A stretch of DNA of 15,071 bases, taken from positions 1-15,071 of the forward strand of contig JAOXYC010032234.1 in assembly GCA_028565715.1 (NCBI GenBank). Direction: 5' to 3'. Origin of the DNA: Phoronis pallida. Taxonomy: Eukaryota; Phoronida; Phoronidae. The stretch's first letter is position 1; every line of letters starts with the position of its first letter. The position numbers were made by a program, and so were the translations under genes. Under the pieces are notes generated by a model. The model ran no database searches. It was not told where the DNA came from and worked only from the letters and a program-made list of their open reading frames with translations. Of the stretch, positions 14,993 to 15,071 are shown in pieces.

Positions 14993-15071
14993 CATTACCG
15001 TATAACCCCGCAAATGAGCGCATGTGCCTATACGTGAATACGCGCCTATACGCAGGAACTATAGGCCCATG
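14993..15071. repeat. End of a GC-richer interspersed repeat, cut by the window edge
   Basis: From about 14993 the sequence changes to ccattaccgtataaccccgc followed by several close copies of cctatacg / tatacgcg (near 15028, 15046 and 15061). The composition differs from the neighbouring intron, and the pattern of 'accgtat..ccccgcaaatgagcgc' looks like the terminus of a DNA transposon or its MITE. The family is not assigned. It lies in the intron upstream of the first visible exon. Confidence 0.45.

Noticed and set aside
1-15071. CRISPR arrays, tRNA or rRNA genes, bacterial operons
   Set aside because: None is present: no regular spaced repeats, no rRNA-like block, and no tRNA cloverleaf recognised; gene structure is eukaryotic.

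Overview
The window is AT-rich animal DNA, most likely from a marine or aquatic invertebrate. It holds the 3' part of one large, intron-rich gene on the minus strand. I see no bacterial gene, no RNA gene and no believable plus-strand host gene. The organism is inferred from GT-AG introns of about 0.15-3.3 kb, a lone AATAAA signal, several mobile-element families, and a domain set (NIDO, AMOP, EGF, SEA, transmembrane) known from MUC4-like or mucin-like proteins of cnidarians, molluscs, echinoderms, hemichordates and lancelets. The phylum cannot be fixed from the sequence.

The gene: eighteen exons can be chained from position 14849 down to 236, with every splice phase compatible. They encode 931 residues followed by a stop. 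The protein start lies beyond the right edge, because the first visible exon opens inside a NIDO domain. In order, the visible protein has: the C-terminal part of NIDO (about 1-182); AMOP (about 187-307); a cadherin-like/dystroglycan-like beta domain (about 311-400); two EGF units (414-493); two calcium-binding-type EGFs (495-579); a SEA domain with a Gly-Ser self-cleavage type site (580-699, G644/S645); three more EGFs (700-817); a transmembrane helix (about 828-851); and a tail of about 80 residues with an NPEY motif. This is a type I membrane protein built like a transmembrane mucin stalk. The VWD domain that normally follows AMOP in MUC4-like proteins is missing: the AMOP exon splices across a 300-base intron straight to the cadherin-like exon.

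The non-coding part: the introns carry several compact mobile-element remnants. These are a GC-rich 343-base element with TTAA flanks and piggyBac-like ends just upstream of the transmembrane exon; a 307-base insertion with a 12-base target duplication, inverted arms and the C-terminal end of a GIY-YIG type Penelope-like protein; a 374-base foldback element; a 110-base hairpin; a possible hammerhead-ribozyme relic; and short perfect tandem duplications of 41 and 17 bases. The right edge of the window enters another repeat. The last intron (3.26 kb) is the largest and has no recognisable content apart from the hairpin and one short duplication.
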